Positions 7,130 to 15,265 of a stretch of 20,434 nt of DNA are shown piece after piece; the stretch's first letter is position 1, and every line of letters begins with the position of its first letter. Position numbers and translations under genes: made by a program. The notes under the pieces were generated by a model that saw nothing but the letters and a program-made list of their open reading frames with translations, did no database searches and was not told the origin of the DNA. The DNA comes from Baffinella frigidus (Eukaryota; Cryptophyceae; Cryptomonadales; Baffinellaceae), in NCBI GenBank assembly GCA_026770585.1, contig MU646527.1, forward strand, positions 79,001 to 99,434. The letters run 5' to 3'.

Positions 7130-7542
7130 CAGGGGTACCTCAACTGTAGGAACGGTCGCCATAAGGAACAGGGCGTTTTTGGTGTCTAAGTTCCTTAATA
7201 AATAAGGAACGGAGGGCGGGCGTTCCCACTGAGTTCCTCAGTAATTAAGAAACGGAGGGCGGGCGTTTCCACGGAGTTTCTTAATAAACAAGGTAAGGTC
7301 GAATTTCGTCAAATCCTTGGGAGGATGAGTGGTGGGAACCTCGAAACCCTCAAAGATCGGTGGTAGGGACCTCAAACCCCTGAAAAAATCCAAAATTTGC
7401 TGAGGTACTTCACGTTTCGGGCAAAAAGTTCCTTAATAATTAAGGAACGGAGGGCGGGCGTTTCCACGGAGTTCCTTAATGATTAAGGAACGGAGGGCGG
7501 GCGTTTTCAGATCTCCGGTTCCTTCAGAACGAGGTACCCCTG
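7130..7542. mobile_element. Large family C-related element with repeated palindromic modules
   Basis: The ends are CAGGGGTACCTC and GAGGTACCCCTG. The interior has at least five modules in which a short palindrome such as GTTCCTTAATGATTAAGGAA is followed by CGGAGGGCGGGCGTTTCC (7190, 7233, 7275, 7428 and 7471). No coding capacity. It abuts the preceding element at 7129 and the next at 7545. Confidence 0.8.
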
Positions 7543-7544
7543 CA

Positions 7545-7617
7545 CAGGGGTACCTCTCTCAAAAGAAAGCCCCCAGCCCTCCGAGGACCGCGCTTTCCTA
7601 TGAGCGAGGTGCCCCTG
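7545..7617. mobile_element. Family C element, internally deleted copy
   Basis: A 73-bp copy with ends CAGGGGTACCTCTCTC and TGAGCGAGGTGCCCCTG but only a short remnant of the centre (CCTCCGAGGACCG). It shares the TA at 7618-7619 with the next element. Confidence 0.85.
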
Positions 7618-7619
7618 TA

Positions 7620-7737
7620 CAGGGGTACCTCGCTCATAAGAAACCGCCGACCCTCCTAGGACCACCATATGACCCTAGGCATGGTCCTACCGTAGGGTCC
7701 CAGGGGGTGGCAGTTTCTTATGAGCGAGGTACCCCTG
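7620..7737. mobile_element. Family C hairpin element, copy 5
   Basis: Arms CAGGGGTACCTCGCTCATAA and TTATGAGCGAGGTACCCCTG, flanked by TA at 7618-7619 and 7738-7739. The centre is CCTACCGTAGGGTCCCAGG. It is the last of four elements lying end to end. Confidence 0.92.
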
Positions 7738-7786
7738 TACATGATGCCCCTGTAGGAGCTGATACATGATGCCCCTGTAGGAGCTG
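7738..7786 (+). repeat. Tandem duplication of about 27 bp at the element edge
   Basis: TACATGATGCCCCTGTAGGA plus GCTG occurs twice in direct succession right after the element. It includes a CCCCTGTA piece like the element terminus, so it may stem from an element end. Confidence 0.8.
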
Positions 7787-8443
7787 CGCTGCTGAGACGG
7801 AACGTGTGGAGAACCGTACTCTCAGATTTTTGGGTTACGCTGTGGAAGATCATGTCCCTAGGCAAAAGCCCTGCTTCTCCACCCTCGAGAAAACACGCGT
7901 TTGTAGAAGACACGCGTTGATTCGGATCGCAGCCAACAATGCCAGCATCAAGCGTGTCCATCCCAAAGGCAGTGTTTGAGAAGGACCTAGACGCCAAAAC
8001 AAATCAGCCCCACGCAGAGAAGCGCGGTGGGTCCTCTGTCTGCGAGTGCAAGCGAGGCAGAGTGGTGTGCAGGGCGAGGCCACGCCGCGGAGGTACCCCT
8101 GCACAGTGGTACATGTACCCAGACACTCCAGATGTCCCTGGATCGTGGGGAGCAGGCGCATAGCTTTCCCAGTGACCGTGCCGTGGATTGCAACCCTGCG
8201 TAGAGCTTGCGGCTGCGGCAGGCAGACGCCACGATTGCTGCAGTGCGCTGGAACACCAAAGCTCGAGCTGCTGCCCACTGTGACATTTCAGTTTGCCCAG
8301 CCACGTCAAAGCAGGATCCCTCCCCCTGCTTCAACCAAACGAGTGCCTCACGCTGGTGACGCTGCACTGAGTCAACCCAGAGACCCCGAAGGTTGAGCAG
8401 AGCAGCAGAGCAGCAAACGAGAGCAAGTTGAGCGAGAAACATC
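7787..8443. other. Interval without a recognised gene, downstream of the phycoerythrin alpha gene
   Basis: Several overlapping open frames exist on both strands but none shows a family motif. GAGGTACCCCTG at 8091-8102 is a lone terminus of a family C element. No matching left end is visible nearby. Confidence 0.4.
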
Positions 8444-8449
8444 TTTATT
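8444..8449 (-). promoter_or_regulatory. Poly(A) signal AATAAA of the phycoerythrin alpha gene
   Basis: TTTATT on the plus strand gives AATAAA on the coding strand, about 140 bases beyond the stop codon at 8590-8592. Position and sequence fit a eukaryotic 3' end; cleavage would be expected slightly further left. Confidence 0.55.
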
Positions 8450-8589
8450 CAGAGTCGCCCGCCACCAGTTTCAGTGTACACTACTATTCCGGTTTAGCGC
8501 CCCTCGGCGTGTTCCACTAGAGCTGCCAGCTAGCCCCGCACTGCAGACGAGACCCACCACCAACTTCACACAAGGTGGGAGTGGTGTGC

Positions 8590-8940
8590 TTAGAGCTGGC
8601 CGAGGACGCCCTGGAGGACGGCGTCGGCGTTGCCGGCGACGACCTTGGACATCTGCACCTTGACGCACATCTTGTCGTCGGCGGAGTTGGACTTGGCGCC
8701 AGTGTACTGGTCGGCCTTGGCGGTGCAGCCACCACGGGCATCGAAGATGGTGATGATCGGGGCGTTGTTGTCCTTCTTCATCGCCGCGGAGGCGCCCGAC
8801 GTGCGGAGGAGGGGAGCCGCGATGGCGACGGCGCCGGCGCCCTGGATGGCGGCGCGGCGGCCGGTCGACATCTGCATGGTCGGGGAGAAGGCGGCGGCGG
8901 AGCCGATGAAGGCGAGGGCAGCGATCTTCATGGTGAACAT
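8590..8940 (-). CDS. Phycoerythrin alpha subunit precursor (cryptophyte, nuclear-encoded)
   Basis: A 116-residue precursor of the light-harvesting biliprotein alpha chain that pairs with the plastid-encoded beta chain in the thylakoid lumen. In order: a signal peptide (MFTMKIAALAFIGSAAA) with Phe 18 starting the transit peptide (FSPTM), the AF motif for complex plastids; a twin-arginine at 28-29 with a hydrophobic stretch (AAIQGAGAVAIAAPLL), a Tat-type lumen signal; cleavage after GASA at residue 52. The mature 64-residue chain starts AMKKDNNAPIITIFD, close to Rhodomonas PE545 alpha (AMDKSAKAP.ITIFDHRGC). Lys 4 is kept, as is the spacing from the bilin cysteine to DDK. The cysteine lies in FDARGGC, one residue later than FDHRGC. 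I chose the ATG at 8938-8940; the one at 8929-8931 would shorten the precursor by three residues. Upstream codons stay open but look non-coding. The single exon uses G or C at most third positions. The symbol is left open because cryptophytes have many alpha genes. Confidence 0.93.
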   Translation of the reverse strand: MFTMKIAALAFIGSAAAFSPTMQMSTGRRAAIQGAGAVAIAAPLLRTSGASAAMKKDNNAPIITIFDARGGCTAKADQYTGAKSNSADDKMCVKVQMSKVVAGNADAVLQGVLGQL

Positions 8941-9340
8941 GTATGACGCTTTTTGTGAGGGGAGAATTCTCGTCATAAAAATTACAATCCAGGTGACTCC
9001 CTTACAAGTGTGTCCAACACATTGTTTTTGTTTCCAGTACATTATCTGTAAAAGTTTTGTACTTATCATTGTAGGACACGTATTGGCCCCCGAATCTCCT
9101 ACCGTAGGAAATCGTAGGAGTTGGTACCCCCTATGGCATATGTAATAAATATCGAAACGTTTCGGGGACATTCCAATTTGTATTTCAGAAAGAAAAAATG
9201 GGGATTATTTCGAGGCGCAATTGCTGGCGCCTGCGCGTCGTCAACGCCTACGAGGCTCGTACCCCGTGGCGTAGTTAGCTCGTTGTAGTGGATGAGATGT
9301 TCTTTCTCCACCCACCCTCTGGGTGGTTCTGGGCCTCTAG
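8941..9340 (-). other. 5' flank of the phycoerythrin alpha gene
   Basis: On the coding strand the 60 bases before the ATG are AT-rich with a CCCCTCAC stretch. No convincing TATA box is seen; TATTTATTACATAT (coding strand, about 9139-9152) is the only candidate, roughly 200 bases from the ATG. An imperfect palindrome CTCCTACCGTAGGAAATCGT followed by AGGAG at 9095-9120 echoes the central motif of the TIR elements. Confidence 0.35.
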
Positions 9341-10205
9341 AGCCCTCACGTCTCGCCCCACCTGTCCACCTGGCGTACAGCGGTCGTGTTTAACAATTTA
9401 GTAAACCTTGATTTCATCCAGTCATCCCGTACGAGCTCGTATCGATGGAAAGTATCGATGGAAATCGAAGATGGGGTGCTGAGGGATGGTTTCTCGCAGA
9501 GATGCAACGATTCCTTGCGCAGAAAGTTCCCTCGGTCCTCCCCGTGCGTGCTCTCTCGCAGGGGTGTGCAGTTTCCGATTACTTCTTCTTCTTCTTTATT
9601 ACTCTCGATACAGGTCCTAGAAAGGCCCTTTAGCCTTGAGTTGAGTGATACAATGTCTATGAGCCTCAAGAGAGAGCCCGCACCGGAAATGAACATACTA
9701 GTTTCCGATTACTGAATTTATTAAAGAGGGTTCGCCGTTATTGCCAGATCCAAGATGATGCAATCGCGGGAAGATGGGCCCTGGCTCGAGTGCGCGCAGA
9801 CCCTACCATGGTTGCTCGCAACTCCTCTGGCCAGCCGGTTCAGCAGGGCGGGCTTGGCTAGGACGAGGCGCGCGTTCGCAGCTGCGCGAGAGAGGGCAGA
9901 GGGCGGACTTCGTGTTAGCCTCGATCGGACAGGTGATGAGCCTCGATGGTTGACTAATGAAAGGAAGCATGGCCTTCCTACAGAACCAGTTCCGGTGTCC
10001 GCCTATGTTGGGAGCTCGAAGAACCTCAAGGACCTAAAGGTATCTTAGATCTCACTGGTGGTTGGGCCTGGGCCGGCGCGGCCTCTCTGCTCCCAAGCGG
10101 GGTCTCTTCTGGTAGCGAAGGTCGGTTCTAGTGTAGGGTCCAAACTGTAGGCCGCCATGATGGTGACCAGCACTCCAAACTCCACACCCTAACCCCCCAA
10201 CCAGG
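9341..10205. other. Interval without a recognised gene, with dispersed repeats
   Basis: Short features only: a doubled ATCGATGGAAAGT at 9441-9468, a CTT run at 9583-9596, and the repeat GTTTCCGATTACTGAATTTA at 9700-9720. A frame from 9755 to 10048 reads through the repeat at 9958-10040 and shows no known domain. GCCTCGATCGGACAGGTGAT at 9918 resembles, inverted, the end of the eroded element near 14727. Confidence 0.4.
9958..10040 (+). repeat. Dispersed repeat of about 80 bp, copy 1 (reads KGSMAFLQNQFRCPPM)
   Basis: AAAGGAAGCATGGCCTTCCT, CAGAACCAGTTCCGGTGTCC and GCTCGAAGAACCT are shared with 15182-15265 (inverted) and 16275-16350. All three copies keep the same open frame, with KGSMAFLQN as common residues and a stop after RRT or RRTxRT. 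The conservation may reflect a shared ancestor rather than coding. Confidence 0.8.
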
Positions 10206-10229
10206 ACGTGAAGCTGGAGGAGCTGTCCC
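10203..10229 (+). other. Exon-like island DVKLEELS inside telomere-like repeat
   Basis: CAACCAG is followed by GACGTGAAGCTGGAGGAGCT and GTCC, then CCCTGAA repeat. The sequence reads DVKLEEL with good codon choice after an AG acceptor, and GTCCCA could be a weak donor. It resembles the exon fragments of the split gene on the left but matches none of its exons. Confidence 0.25.
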
Positions 10230-10387
10230 AAAACCCTGAACCCGAAAACATAAGCCCTAAATCCTAAATCCTAAACCCTAAACCAAAACCGTAAACCCAA
10301 ACTCTAAACCCTAAACCCAAAACATTAAGCCCTAAAACCTAGACATTAAACACTCAACAATAAACGCTAAACACTGAGCTCTAAACC
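10230..10387 (+). repeat. Degenerate CCCTAAA telomere-like repeat
   Basis: Decayed 7-bp units (CCCTAAATCCTAAACCCTAA, AACATTAAGCCCTAAAACCT, AACACTCAACAATAAACGC) end where the element at 10388 begins. Confidence 0.85.
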
Positions 10388-10912
10388 CAGGGGTACCTCG
10401 TTTACAAGAAACCGGAGGTCTCAAAACGCTCGGTCTCCGTTTCTTAATTATTAAGAAACGCAGTAAGAATGCTCGGTGTCCGTTTCTTGATTATGAAGAA
10501 ACGCAGTGAGAACGCTCCGTGTCCGTTTCTTAATTTTTAAGAAACTCACGAAAAACGCCCGCCTTGTTTCGTAATCCTCCTTGTTTCTCAATCCTTCCCG
10601 TCCCTCCCCTCCCCCCCTTGCGTTCGACACCCTCAAACCGAGATTACATGTACTGTACTCCTCGTCCTCACCACTGCATGCCTGACTCAGGCCTTGCGGC
10701 GATCCTACAGCTGGCTGGTTTAGGCGACTCGTCAAAATTTCTTTGTTCTTTGTTTATTAAGAAACTCCGTGGAAACGCTCGGTGTCCGTTTCTTAATTAC
10801 TAAGAAACTCAGGCAGAACGCTTGGTGTCCATTTCTTAATTATTAGGAAACTCTGACACCAAAAACGCATTGTTTCTTATGCCGACTGTTTCTTATACTT
10901 GAGGTACCCCTG
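10388..10912. mobile_element. Large family C-related element, 525 bp, with palindromic modules
   Basis: The ends CAGGGGTACCTCG and GAGGTACCCCTG enclose at least five modules built on GTTTCTTAATTATTAAGAAA (10439, 10483, 10525, 10789, 10831) joined by CGCTCGGTGTCC. The middle (10555-10740) is unique. No coding capacity. It lies inside telomere-like repeat. The module design matches 7130-7542, but the palindrome there is TTCCTTAATTAAGGAA. Confidence 0.85.
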
Positions 10913-11880
10913 TACCCGAAACCTAACCCCTGAACCCTAACCCCTAGACCCTGAACCTTGATCCTTAAACACTAAACACTTAACCCTGAACCTTGAACCC
11001 TGATTCCTACAGTCTATATCCTACACCCTAAACCGAAACCATAAACCCTTAACCCTGAACGAAACCATAAACCCTTAACCCTTAACCCCCTACCCGAATC
11101 CCTAAACACTAAACACTCAATCCTAAACTCTGAACCCTGAACCCTGAACCTTGAACCCTGAACCCTTAACATTTAACACTTAACCCCAAACCCTAAACCC
11201 TAAACCCTAAACCCTGAACCCTAAACCCAAACACTAAACCCAAACCCTGAAACCCAAACCCTAAACCCTAAACACTAAGCCACCAATCCTAAACCCTGAA
11301 CCCTTATCCCTAAACCCTAAACCCTGAACCCTGAATCCTGAACCCTGAACCCTGAACCCTGAACCCTGAACCCTGAACCTTGAAACTTCAACCCTGAACC
11401 CTGAACCCTGAACCCTAAACCCTAAACCCTACACCCTAAACCCTAAACCCTAAACCCTAAACCCCTAAAGCCTAAACCCTAAACCCTAAACCCCGCACCC
11501 TAAACCCTGAACTCTGGGCTTTGAACCCTGATAAAACCTGAGCCCTGAACCCCAAAATCCAAACACTCAACCCTGAACACTAAATCCAAAACCCTGAACC
11601 CTAAACCCTGAACCCTAACCCTGAACCCTAAACCCTACACCGTAAAACCTAAACCCTAAACCTTAAAAAATCCGAACCCTAAAAACTGAATCCTCAACCC
11701 TGAAACCAAAACTCTAAGACCTAAACACTAAACCCTAAACCCTCAAACTCTAAACCCCAAACCTTAAACCCTGAACACTAAACCGTGATCTCTAAACCCT
11801 AAACCCTAAACCCTAAACTCTGAGCCCTAAAAACTAAGCCCTAAACCCCAAACTCAAACCCCTAAACCGTGAATCCTAGA
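10913..11880 (+). repeat. Telomere-like array, CCCTAAA/CCCTGAA, block 1
   Basis: About 970 bp of 7-bp units. Homogeneous CCCTGAA runs (about 11330-11410) and CCCTAAA runs (about 11410-11490) alternate with mutated stretches. The plant-type unit is expected for cryptophyte telomeres, but the internal position and decay mark this as interstitial or subtelomeric. Confidence 0.93.
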
Positions 11881-11887
11881 CTCTTAC

Positions 11888-11977
11888 CTAACCCCTTGTC
11901 CGCGAACACCAGCGCTTGGCGCGAGTTGTAGAGAGTGAAGTTGGTCCGAGAGGACTGCGTCCGGGTGTGAGTGTCAG
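11888..11977 (-). CDS. Putative internal exon of an unrecognised minus-strand gene
   Basis: On the minus strand CCCTGCAG precedes and GTAAGA follows a 90-base stretch, phase 1 at both ends. It reads DTHTRTQSSRTNFTLYNSRQ and then ALVFADKGL. Codon choice is G/C-rich and unlike the surrounding repeats. It is phase-compatible with 12324-12430 (TCT G joined to CT GAC makes Ala). I do not recognise the protein. The next exon would lie in or beyond the repeat array to the left and was not found. Confidence 0.4.
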   Translation of the reverse strand: MTLTPGRSPLGPTSLSTTRAKRWCSRTRG

Positions 11978-12000
11978 CTGCAGGGTACGTCGGCGAATAA

Positions 12001-12170
12001 CCTGTCAAGCTACCATCAGGCCACAGCTGGGGCCCGATGGTGCTTGACCCTGTCCTCGTCCTGCTGAGGCTCCACTTGTTGGTCATAACCTGTCAAGCTA
12101 CCATCAGGCCACAGCTGGGGCCCGATGGTGCTTGACCCTGTCCTCGTCCTGCTGAGGCTCCACTTGTTGG
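12001..12170. repeat. 88-bp tandem duplication in an island between arrays
   Basis: CCTGTCAAGCTACCATCAGG to CTCCACTTGTTGG occurs at 12001 and again at 12089, identical over about 82 bases. On the minus strand each copy has an AACAAG boundary and reads VEPQQDEDRVKHHRAPAVA then a stop, or WSLSRTRTGSSTIGPQLW in another frame. The perfect identity points to a recent event. Confidence 0.92.
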
Positions 12171-12323
12171 AGCAAGGTGCGCAGGCAGCGCTCGGAGAAC
12201 AGCAGGCGGGGCAGGGCTCTTCACGAAGGAGGATCAGTAGCGGCTGTAGCAGTTGCGAAGCGGAGCAGGGCAGCAGATCACACCAACCCAAGGCACGAGT
12301 CAGAGAGTGGACATTTGACTTAC

Positions 12324-12430
12324 CAGAAACGAGGCCGCCTTCCTCCGATTTCTCGGAGTCGGAGGAATCCTTTAGGACTATTCGGAAATCCTCAGGTTGT
12401 GAGGACTCCAGCACCAAACGAGACCACCCA
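12324..12430 (-). CDS. Putative exon upstream of 11888-11977, acidic and serine-rich
   Basis: On the minus strand TTTGTCAAG precedes and the strong donor GTAAGTC follows 107 bases. They read GWSRLVLESSQPEDFRIVLK, then DSSDSEKSEEGGLVS, with phase 1 at the 3' end. The 346-base gap to 11977 then starts GTAAGT and ends CTGCAG. Alternatively it could splice to AACAAG at about 12175 and end in VEPQQDEDRVKHHRAPAVA with a stop. Not recognised. Confidence 0.4.
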
Positions 12431-12439
12431 CTTGACAAA

Positions 12440-12972
12440 CATCAAACCCTAAACCCTGAACCCTGAACACAAACCATGACCCCGTAACCCTAAACCCAAT
12501 TCATAAACCCTGAACCCTGAACCCTAAACCCTAAATCTTACATCCTAAACCCAAAACCCTGAAAATTCAACCCTGAACCCTGAACCCTGAACCCTAAACT
12601 CTCAACCCTAATTCCTAAACCCTAAACCCGAAACCTTGAACCATAAACCGTAGAACCTGAACCCTAAACCCTAAAACCTCAAACCCTGTACCCTAAAACC
12701 TAAACCCTGAGCCCCAAATCCCAAACCCTGAAAACTAAACCCTAAACCCTGAACCCCAAACCCCAAACCCTAAACCCTAACCCCTAAACCCTAAACCCAA
12801 AACACTAAAAACTAGACCCTAAACCCTGAACCTTTTACCCGTAACTCTTAACCCCAACCCCTAAACCCTAAACCCTAAACCTTAAATCCTAAACCCTGAA
12901 ACATAAACACTACACACTAAACCCTTACCCCAAAACCCAATTTCTAAACCCTAAACCCTGAACCCGAAACCC
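12440..12972 (+). repeat. Telomere-like array, CCCTAAA/CCCTGAA, block 2
   Basis: It resumes the 7-bp array right of the exon-like island and runs to the family E element. Units are moderately mutated (CCCTAAATCTTACATCCTAA, CCCAAAACACTAAAAACTAG). Confidence 0.93.
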
Positions 12973-13076
12973 TATCCCTTAAGTGGCCAGTAGGCTCTTA
13001 CGCCCTACAGTAGGGCCCTAGGACCTGCATAGGGCGAGTTAGGGTGAATATTCACCCTATGGCCACTTAAGGGATA
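12973..13076. mobile_element. Family E hairpin element (TCCCTTAAGTGG ends), copy 1
   Basis: The element at 12975-13074 has ends TCCCTTAAGTGGCC and GGCCACTTAAGGGA with flanking TA, inserted in CCCTAAA repeat. The centre CCTACAGTAGGGCCCTAGGA resembles that of families B, C and D. GGTGAATATTCACC forms a second small hairpin. Confidence 0.92.
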
Positions 13077-13725
13077 CCCTAAACCCTGACCCCCACACCC
13101 TGAAAACTAAACCTAAACCCTGAACCCTAAACCCCAACCCCTAGACCCTTCCGTACCCCTGAACCCAATTTCTAAACCCTAAAACCTGAACCCTGAACCC
13201 TGAACCCTGAACCCTAAACCCTAAACCCTAAACCCTAAACCCTAAACCCTAAACCCTGAAAACTAAACCCTCAACCCTGAACCTTAAACCCTAAACCTTA
13301 AACCCTAAACCCTGAACCCTAAACCCTAATCCCTAAACCCTAAACCCTGAACCCTGAAACTTGAACCCTAAACTCCAATCCCTAAATCCCAAACCCTAAA
13401 CCCTGAACCCTAAACCTAAAAATCCAAACCCTAAACCCTAACCCCTAAATTCTAAACACTAAACCCTTAACCCTAAATCCTGAACCCTAAACCCCAAGTC
13501 CTAAAACCTAATCAGTAACCACCAAACCCAAAACCCAAAATCCTCAACTCTAAACCCTACCCCCTGAACCCAAAATACCAAATGTCAAACCTCAAACCCT
13601 AAACCCTGAACCCCAATCCCTAAACCGTGAACCTTGGCCCCTTAACCATAAACACTGAACCCTAAACTCTCAACACTTAACCCTAGACTCTGAACACACA
13701 TTCCTAAACCCTAAACCAAAAAGCC
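13077..13725 (+). repeat. Telomere-like array, CCCTAAA/CCCTGAA, block 3
   Basis: It includes the cleanest run of CCCTAAA (about 13200-13255). The rest is mixed CCCTGAA, CCCCAAA and CCCAAAA variants between the two family E elements. Confidence 0.93.
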
Positions 13726-13830
13726 TATCCCTTAAGTGGTGAGTAGGCTCATACACCCTACCGTAGGGCCCTAGGACCTGCCAACGACCTCTTGGGGGTC
13801 AATTTCGACCCCCTCGCCACATAAGGGATA
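13726..13830. mobile_element. Family E hairpin element, copy 2
   Basis: The element at 13728-13828 starts TCCCTTAAGTGG and ends CCACATAAGGGA, with TA on both sides. The centre CCTACCGTAGGGCCCTAGGA matches copy 1, while the right half has a different hairpin, GGGGGTCAATTTCGACCCCC. The ends match copy 1 but the right loops do not. Confidence 0.92.
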
Positions 13831-14330
13831 CCCTTTACCCTACACCCGAAACCCGAAACTCCGAACCCTGAACCCTCAACCCTCAACCCTCAAACCCAAA
13901 CCTCAAACCCTAAATCCTAAACTCCAACCAGAAGCCCTAAACCCCAAGACCTAACCAGGAGATCGAAACACGAAACTTTGAACCCGAATTCCTGAACCCG
14001 AACCCGAAATCCAAAACACGAAACACGAAACCCGAAACCCGAAACCCGAAACCAAAAAAACAAAAAACAAAAATTTGAACCCGAAATCTAAAACCCTAAA
14101 TCCGAAACCCTCAACCCGAATTTCGAAAGCCGAATTTCGAAACCCGAAATCCGAAACCCGAAACCCGAACCCCGAAACCCGAAACCCGAAACTCGAAACT
14201 CGAAACTCGAAACCCGAAAACCGAAACCTGGACCAGGTACCCGAGATCCGAAACCCGAAACCCGAACCCCTGGTTCCCTGAACCCGAAACTCTACACCCG
14301 AAACCTTAAACTTCAAACAGGGACCCTAAG
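13831..14330 (+). repeat. Telomere-like array changing from CCCTAAA to CCCGAAA
   Basis: From about 13970 the main unit is CCCGAAA, with CTCGAAA and CCCGAAT variants, like intron 2 of the split gene. A stretch of AAAAAACAAAAAACAAAAAT lies at 14055-14074. Reverse frames of the FGFRVSGFGFRV type are translations of the array. Confidence 0.92.
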
Positions 14331-14373
14331 GGGGTTCCAACTTGCACAAAGGGTGGCATTTCCAGCAATGATT

Positions 14374-14411
14374 CGAGGATTGCGAACCGGGCGAGGATTG
14401 CGAACCGGGCG
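14374..14411 (+). repeat. 18-bp tandem duplication
   Basis: CGAGGATTGCGAACCGGG occurs twice in a row, followed by CG. Function unknown. Confidence 0.85.
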
Positions 14412-15000
14412 TTTTTGCTGTTGATCTTAAACATCAAAAACGAAAAGGCCCCCTACTAGGACCTTCCAGGGATTACTCGTGTGCAAGAACCCGTAACTTA
14501 TGAAGAACACGGAACGTGTTCGAGCCCTGCCTGCTACAGTAGGTCTTTGCCGATGGCGCTTTGGTGGTGCAAGGAGGTGGGCGCTATCTGGTGAGTGATG
14601 TACCCTTGCACACGGAAATGTTGCTCATGAGAAGCCGCCCCCAACCAGGAACCTACAAGGTTCTGTGCATAGGCGTATCCAGGGCCCTTCAGTGGTCTTA
14701 GGGGGGGCGGTCGAGGATCGTCACCTGTCCGACTGAGGCTCACAGCGGGTTCTCAAAAACGAGCTATCTCTATCTGGCCAGCTCATGCATGTGAAGTTTT
14801 TGTTTGATAAGACCAAGGCGTTTTTAAGGAGTGGGTCTTCCTAATGATGAAAAAGCGTGGAGCAAGCGTTCTCTCTGGTGTTTTTGATAAACAAGAAAAG
14901 CAAATCAAGCGTCTCTTTTGATAAAAACGAAGCGTTTTGAGAGGTGGCGTTTTTTTATTTGTAACAAAGTTTCACCGACCGTTTTCCCAGGAACTTCTTG
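14412..15000. mobile_element. Eroded element-derived sequence, including a decayed family C copy
   Basis: At 14611-14727 CACGGAAATGTTGCTCATGA and GAAGCCGCCCCC align with the family C left arm, and GGGGGGCGGTCGAGGATCGT then CACCTG with its right arm, so this is an old copy. From 14790 to 14970 short AAAAACG/CGTTTTT modules (GTGTTTTTGATAAACAAG, TCTTTTGATAAAAACGAAGC) resemble decayed modules of the larger elements. No gene seen. Confidence 0.5.
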
Positions 15001-15037
15001 GCTCAAATAATTTTGGCCCTCAGACCGTTGCCCCCCC

Positions 15038-15180
15038 GGAGAATGGAGCTAGCGCGTTTCGGCCCTGAACAGTCTGAAGGCGAGGTGACCACGGACACCG
15101 CATCTGGATCTGAGAGTGAGGGGGGGGAGGGGGGGGAGCGCCAGGGGGAGGGGGGGTTCGGCGAGAGCAGCGAGGGCAGT
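15038..15180 (+). repeat. Dispersed repeat, fuller copy of the 6240-6340 and 6615-6658 family
   Basis: GGAGAATGGAGCTAGCGC, CTGAACAGTCTGAAGGCGAG, GTGACCACGGACACCG, ATCTGGATCTGAGAGTGAGG and GGCGAGAGCAGCGAGGGCAG appear in this order. Pieces are found inverted in the 6.2-6.7 kb region, where they are separated by an inserted element. Open frames through it are GC-rich low complexity. Confidence 0.7.
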
Positions 15181-15181
15181 C

Positions 15182-15265
15182 TTTTAGGTCCTGCAGGTTC
15201 TTCGAGCTTCCAACACAGGCGGGCACTGGAACTGGTTCTGCAGAAAAGCCATGCTTCCTTTTGGA
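15182..15265 (-). repeat. Dispersed repeat of about 80 bp, copy 2 (inverted)
   Basis: The reverse complement gives AAAGGAAGCATGGCTTTTCT, CAGAACCAGTTCCAGTGCCC and GAAGCTCGAAGAACCTGCAG. It is the inverted counterpart of 9958-10040, next to the repeat at 15038-15180. Confidence 0.85.

Noticed and set aside
4679-7997. Frames containing YRGTSLIR or MSEVPLY
   Set aside because: These peptides are translations of the CAGGGGTACCTCGCTCATAA arm of the family C elements, not protein genes.
8575-9145. Plus-strand frames of 123 and 171 codons over the phycoerythrin gene
   Set aside because: Shadows of the minus-strand gene, whose motifs and targeting signals are clear.
10913-14330. True chromosome end
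   Set aside because: Arrays are decayed, interrupted by elements and exon-like islands, and non-telomeric sequence lies on both sides; an opposite-strand array follows. Interstitial repeat fits better.
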